The notes below the pieces were generated by a model, which was not told the origin of the DNA, searched no databases, and was given only the letters and a program-made list of their open reading frames with translations. A stretch of 34,474 nucleotides of DNA from Paulinella micropora (taxonomy: Eukaryota > Cercozoa > Imbricatea > Euglyphida): NCBI GenBank assembly GCA_009731375.1, contig BJOX01000102.1:881196-915669 (forward strand). Direction: 5' to 3'. Below are positions 31,255 to 34,474 of the stretch, one piece after another (the stretch's first letter is position 1; every line of letters begins with the position of its first letter). A program made the position numbers and the translations under genes.

Positions 31255-31563
31255 TCAATTTCGTGCCCAATCAGTCATAGCACACGTACAAGGAATGCAT
31301 ATGGTATTGTGTTGGTGGTTAACATTGTGACTACAAGTTGTTACATTCTCTTTCTCTGTCTGTGCTTTCTCTCTCTCTCATCTTTATCACTACACACTGT
31401 CTAGATCTGTGCCAGCTCTTCTAGCCAAAATACTGTTTCTATTCCTGTAGTTTTCGAATAGTGTGTCCAACGACAATCAGGTCTGCTTCGCCGTCGGTGC
31501 TACTGCCGCTGCTGTTGCTGCGGATGCGTTGATGTTGCTGCCGATGCGTTCATGTTGCTGGTG

Positions 31564-32045
31564 CTAGCTGCTACTGCTGGTGGAGACGTCGTCGGTGTTA
31601 TGCCTCTGGTTCCGATCAGCGCTAGCAAACCTCACCGCTCCTTTTGTGGCCAACATCTTACACTTGTCCCAAGGATGCACCATCCTGTCCAAGGGCTCGA
31701 CTAGCAGTGCTTGATTTGCCAATGTAGGTAGGACATCTTCGCAGTGAGCACAACGCTTGCAAGAAGGACAATGCCATTCCAATTTCACTTTGTTCTTTCG
31801 GGCTCCTGTCACTTGTGTGTTTCCAGTTATGGGACCCCACGCAGGGTTTCGTTCGACATATGCTCGATGATATACGCGCGTGCAGTGCCCAGGCTTTCCA
31901 TCATCCCACCAATGGTAACCACACTTTATCTTACTCGACTCATCAACATGGCTTGTTTTGTCCAAACAGACAGGGCACCTCTTGCCATCAATAGTTTCCT
32001 GGTACCTTTTCTGTGTTGTGGAAGTATGCGATACCAACCTTGAAT
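31564..32045 (-). CDS. PHD-like Cys-rich exon
   Basis: The exon begins after TATGTATGCAG at 32045 (phase 1) and ends in a Ser run at a stop at 31564. It encodes CPVC, then KCGYHWWDDGKPGHC, CTRVYHRAY, and after a 28-residue spacer WHCPSCKRCAHC. Order and spacing match a PHD finger (C-x2-C ... C ... C-x4-H ... W-x-CP-x-C), which usually binds histone tails. The Cys expected three residues after the His is a Tyr here (HRAY), and a CKRCAHC extension is added. It might bind zinc in a changed way. The fold call is an inference from spacing. Confidence 0.5.
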
Positions 32046-32100
32046 CTGCATACATACATACATACATAGGCATCGGGAGACGATGGAGCAGATATAATGG

Positions 32101-32132
32101 GTAGGTAGGTAGGTAGGTAGATAGATAGATAG

Positions 32133-32176
<44 letters not shown>
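32101..32176. repeat. GATA array with GGTA edge
   Basis: GGTA units (32101-32120) then GATA. It lies in the presumed intron between two minus-strand exons. Confidence 0.95.
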
Positions 32177-32189
32177 GATGTTTGGTTGA

Positions 32190-32780
32190 CTGCGATAACA
32201 GTGGTGCCAAACCATCTTTGAATGCTGTTGCAGTCGCATGTTGGGCTGGAGCGAGCGATGAAGGGGATGAAGTTGAAGACTCTAGCGCTGGTACTGGTGA
32301 GGCGGATTTAGATGCGCTCCCACTGCGTATTTTCTTGGGTGGTTGCGCGTTCGAAAGCATTTTGGAGGCTTTACGTTTACCTTTCTCGGGGGCCTGGGAC
32401 ATTTGCTCTATCTGTTGAATTGCCTCTATCGATGGATGTTGCCTTGGCCATGTCCTGGATCCTTGTGCCAGTCGTGGCGTAAATAGACAGAAAGCTCGAT
32501 GTTTCATTGACTGCAATGATAATGGTGCCGAACCATCGGAAGCTGCTGCAGTCGTAGATACACGTTCGGCCGAAGAAGGTACCAATTTTGGTACAACAGG
32601 CGATGGCAGAGCAGTACTAGTCTGCCTCTGCCCATGTTCAGACACTACTGATTTATTCGAAGGGGTACTGACTTGTTGGTCCTCCGAACAGAACGATTCT
32701 CTTGCGTTGGTTTCATGCACCTGGATTTCTTCCTGGCCGCGACTGGATTTGCATCTCATCACGCGTCTTCTCCATGTTGT
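32190..32780 (-). CDS. Ser/Thr-rich exon, duplicated copy B
   Basis: Begins after GTGGTTTCAG at 32780. One frame (CSEDQQVS ... KSVVSEHGQRQT ... LPSPVVPKLVPSS ... VSTTAAASDGSAPLS) is open to the GATA array. It is clearly homologous to the end of copy A. The very start (NMEKTRDE) matches copy A in a different frame that stops at 32713, so copy B has a frameshift near its 5' end or is spliced differently. It also contains a nuclear-signal-like KGKRKASKML and QPPKKIRS. Confidence 0.45.
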
Positions 32781-32802
32781 CTGAAACCACAACAAATTTC
32801 AC

Positions 32803-32864
<62 letters not shown>

Positions 32865-33143
32865 GTAGGTAGATAGATAGATAGATAGATAGATAGACAG
32901 AGAGAGAAAGAGAGATACGTAGATAGATAGAGATAGATAGATAGATAGAGATAGATAGATAGAGAGAGAGATATGTAGATAGATAGAGATAGATAGCTAG
33001 GTAGATAGATAGATAGATAGATAGATGTTTGATTGACTGCAATTCATGATAGTTGTGACGAACCACCGGAGGCTGCTGCAGTCGTAGATACATATTCGAC
33101 CGAAGGAGGTACCGATTTTGGTACAACAGGTGATGGCAGAGTA
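32500..33143. repeat. Tandem duplicated exon block with GATA arrays
   Basis: 33027-33143, 32500-32613 and, more diverged, 32177-32250 share sequence containing GCTGCTGCAGTCGTAGATAC or close variants. Two of the three directly follow a GATA array on the plus strand, with ATGTTTG(A/G)TTGACTGC at the junction. Confidence 0.8.
32802..33026. repeat. GATA array, impure
   Basis: About 225 bp of GATA with GGTA, GACAGAGAGA and AGAGATA breaks. Confidence 0.95.
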
Positions 33144-33894
33144 GTCTGCCGCGGCCCATGTTCAGACACTACTGATTTAGTCCAAGGGGCAGAGGAGAGC
33201 GCATACCCAATAGTTGGCGGCACGGATTGTACGCGACTGACTTGTTGGTCCTGCTCGCTGAATGCCGCCGCAGCCGCATTCGATTTCTCTGCTTGTCGGG
33301 CTTGCGTAGAACCAGACGTGACTGAAGCATCGCTAGCCATGGGCGAATGAAATGAAGTTGCTGTGTGTTGGACTTGCGTAGAACCAGACGTCAGTGAAGA
33401 GTGCATAGCCATGGGTGGACCAAATGAAGTTGGAGGGGGCGACGTTGATGGGGGCACAGTTGATGACCATACAGTGCTCGCTGTCGCTGTAGACAACGAG
33501 GACGTGTTGACTGGCAGTTCCTCAGCAAGGCTTCGTTGGGAACTTGGAGATCCCCAAATCATTCGGCAGTCTGCCTGTCCCTTGTTTTTACCTGGACCGT
33601 GACACGTTTCTTCTAGCCCTTGGGCGCTCAACGCACAGCCACGATTGTCCCGGGATAATGCTATCCAACCTTGGCTCTTGAGAGTGCCGATGTATTCCAG
33701 GTGCCGTTGATGCATCTGAAAAAGCTTGTCAATTTCCCGCGCCGTCGGGACATAACCTTGAACGTGTTTTTCTGCCAACTCGCAGGCTTCCCGATACAAT
33801 AATTCGCGACACTCAGTGTAATAGTTTACCCTGATTTTTTGTTGCTGGGGATCCATTCGTATGCCTATGTCATCACGCGTCTTCTCCACGGTGT
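33044..33894 (-). CDS. Ser/Thr-rich protein exon, duplicated copy A
   Basis: Begins after GTGATTTCAG at 33894. The first 110 residues look folded (DTVEKTRDDIGIRMD, YYTECRELLYREACELAEKH, VQGYVPTAREIDKLFQMHQR, HLEYIGTLKSQGWIAL). Then comes a Ser/Thr/Pro-rich region with a tandem repeat (TSGSTQVQ / TSGSTQAR, DNA copies at about 33299-33363 and 33370-33435) and the KSVVSEHGPRQT block shared with copy B. It ends at TGA at 33044. I recognise no domain. It may be a complete 3' exon, with copy B a diverged duplicate. Confidence 0.55.
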
Positions 33895-33918
33895 CTGAAA
33901 TCACAACAAATTTCACAC

Positions 33919-33920
33919 AC

Positions 33921-33973
<53 letters not shown>

Positions 33974-33978
33974 TACAT

Positions 33979-34019
<41 letters not shown>

Positions 34020-34054
34020 CAGAATAATAGATAGATAGATAGATAGATAGATAT
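33919..34054. repeat. GATA array, impure
   Basis: About 135 bp of GATA between the exon at 33894 and the 86-bp cassette. The intron 3' end on the minus strand (AAATTTGTTGTGATTTCAG) matches that before 32780 with one change. Confidence 0.95.
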
Positions 34055-34140
34055 GTTTGGTCTATCAGCTCTGCATATCCGAAGACATAGGCATCCATTC
34101 CACCCCGCCGCCAATCAGCGACTGGGTAGCGGGCTGGGAA
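34055..34140 (-). CDS. 86-bp cassette, probable exon, copy 2
   Basis: On the minus strand TTCCCAG is followed by RYPVADWRRGGMDAYVFGYA and ELIDQT. The same 86 bases occur at 23500-23585 with four differences, all at third codon positions and all synonymous in this frame. That pattern suggests coding constraint. The block is followed by a GATA array in both places and lacks a GT donor at the junction. Confidence 0.5.
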
Positions 34141-34474
34141 TGGGCACTAGGCCCCGGATTTGTGCAGTCTGACGGTTCTACGACCCTCCCTGGCTAGAGG
34201 GCCGTAAAACAACCCAGACACGTGTCCGCCATCACGTGCCCCGCCAAGGCTCGGGCCCGAGGGGTACACCAACCCTCGAGCTTCATCCAAGGCGACCACT
34301 TTCGCGGCGGCCGGACTATACCTTAAGATCTCCCTGCTTATGTGCCTACCCGCACACAGGAAGATCCCACTCCCGTCTAGTCTCTGAACCTTTCCCATTT
34401 GTCAGGACACCACTGGGTAGTGGCGACGGAGGACTACCGGGCCAGCTGCAGCGGTGACATAAGTGGGCCGACGT
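34141..34474. other. GC-rich end of the window, no recognised gene
   Basis: More GC-rich than the rest, with frames open on both strands (minus 34147-34398; plus 34236-34457). Neither shows a family motif I recognise. It may belong to a gene continuing beyond the window. Confidence 0.35.

Noticed and set aside
34055-34063. U12-type AT-AC intron start at the cassette/GATA junction (ATATCTATC)
   Set aside because: It resembles ATATCCTTT only loosely, and the repeat itself creates it; no matching AC acceptor was found.

Overview
This window is nuclear DNA from a eukaryote. It has split genes whose GT/AG splice sites agree in phase, long microsatellites (CT, TTC, TATC, ATTT, GGGACAA), a Ty3/gypsy retrotransposon, a CACTA/Tnp2-like transposase gene, an actin relic and a ubiquitin relic. 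Genes are sparse and introns are full of simple repeats, so a repeat-rich alga or other protist is likely. I cannot fix the lineage from the sequence. Three runs of N (3350-3359, 18882-19261, 26953-26962) show a draft assembly.

Layout. 1-2706 is the 3' part of a Ty3/gypsy pol gene (RNase H, then integrase). 3975-4915 is a telomere-like satellite. 4916-6760 is a low-complexity island with an inverted compound block. 6945-7125 is a ubiquitin fragment that runs straight into a GGGACAA minisatellite. 7333-18125 carries clusters of a perfect palindrome, TCAAGGTATACCTTGA. These clusters usually touch a microsatellite; the interval also holds a 0.95-kb tandem repeat (8121-10610). Within it, on the minus strand, lies a multi-exon transposase gene (about 16507 to 12424) whose introns contain the palindromes.

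18240-19540 holds a 20-bp inverted repeat that abuts an ATG, followed by a Ser/Pro-rich reading frame broken by a gap. After an AT-rich gene-poor stretch comes a heavily damaged, intron-less actin copy (22596-21509, minus). It is divergent from, and 306 bp away from, the start of a plus-strand gene (22903 to at least 25527). That gene encodes a small Cys motif, a long coiled coil and a divergent protein kinase domain, with recognisable Lys, HRD..N and DFG motifs and three phase-compatible introns. I consider this the most notable protein-coding gene in the window.

27331-34140 holds unrecognised genes: one minus-strand ORF of 262 codons, a two-exon plus-strand gene (29521-30535), and a minus-strand set of Ser/Thr-rich and PHD-like exons. 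Those exons look tandemly duplicated together with their GATA-repeat introns. An 86-bp segment at 34055-34140 recurs at 23500-23585, and all four differences between the copies are synonymous in one frame.

The genes do not form a pathway. The shared theme is mobile and repeat DNA: two transposon classes, relics of housekeeping genes, and dispersed cassettes in which a microsatellite is tied to a specific unique sequence. Several unrelated genes carry one-base frameshifts, so either decay or assembly error is common here.
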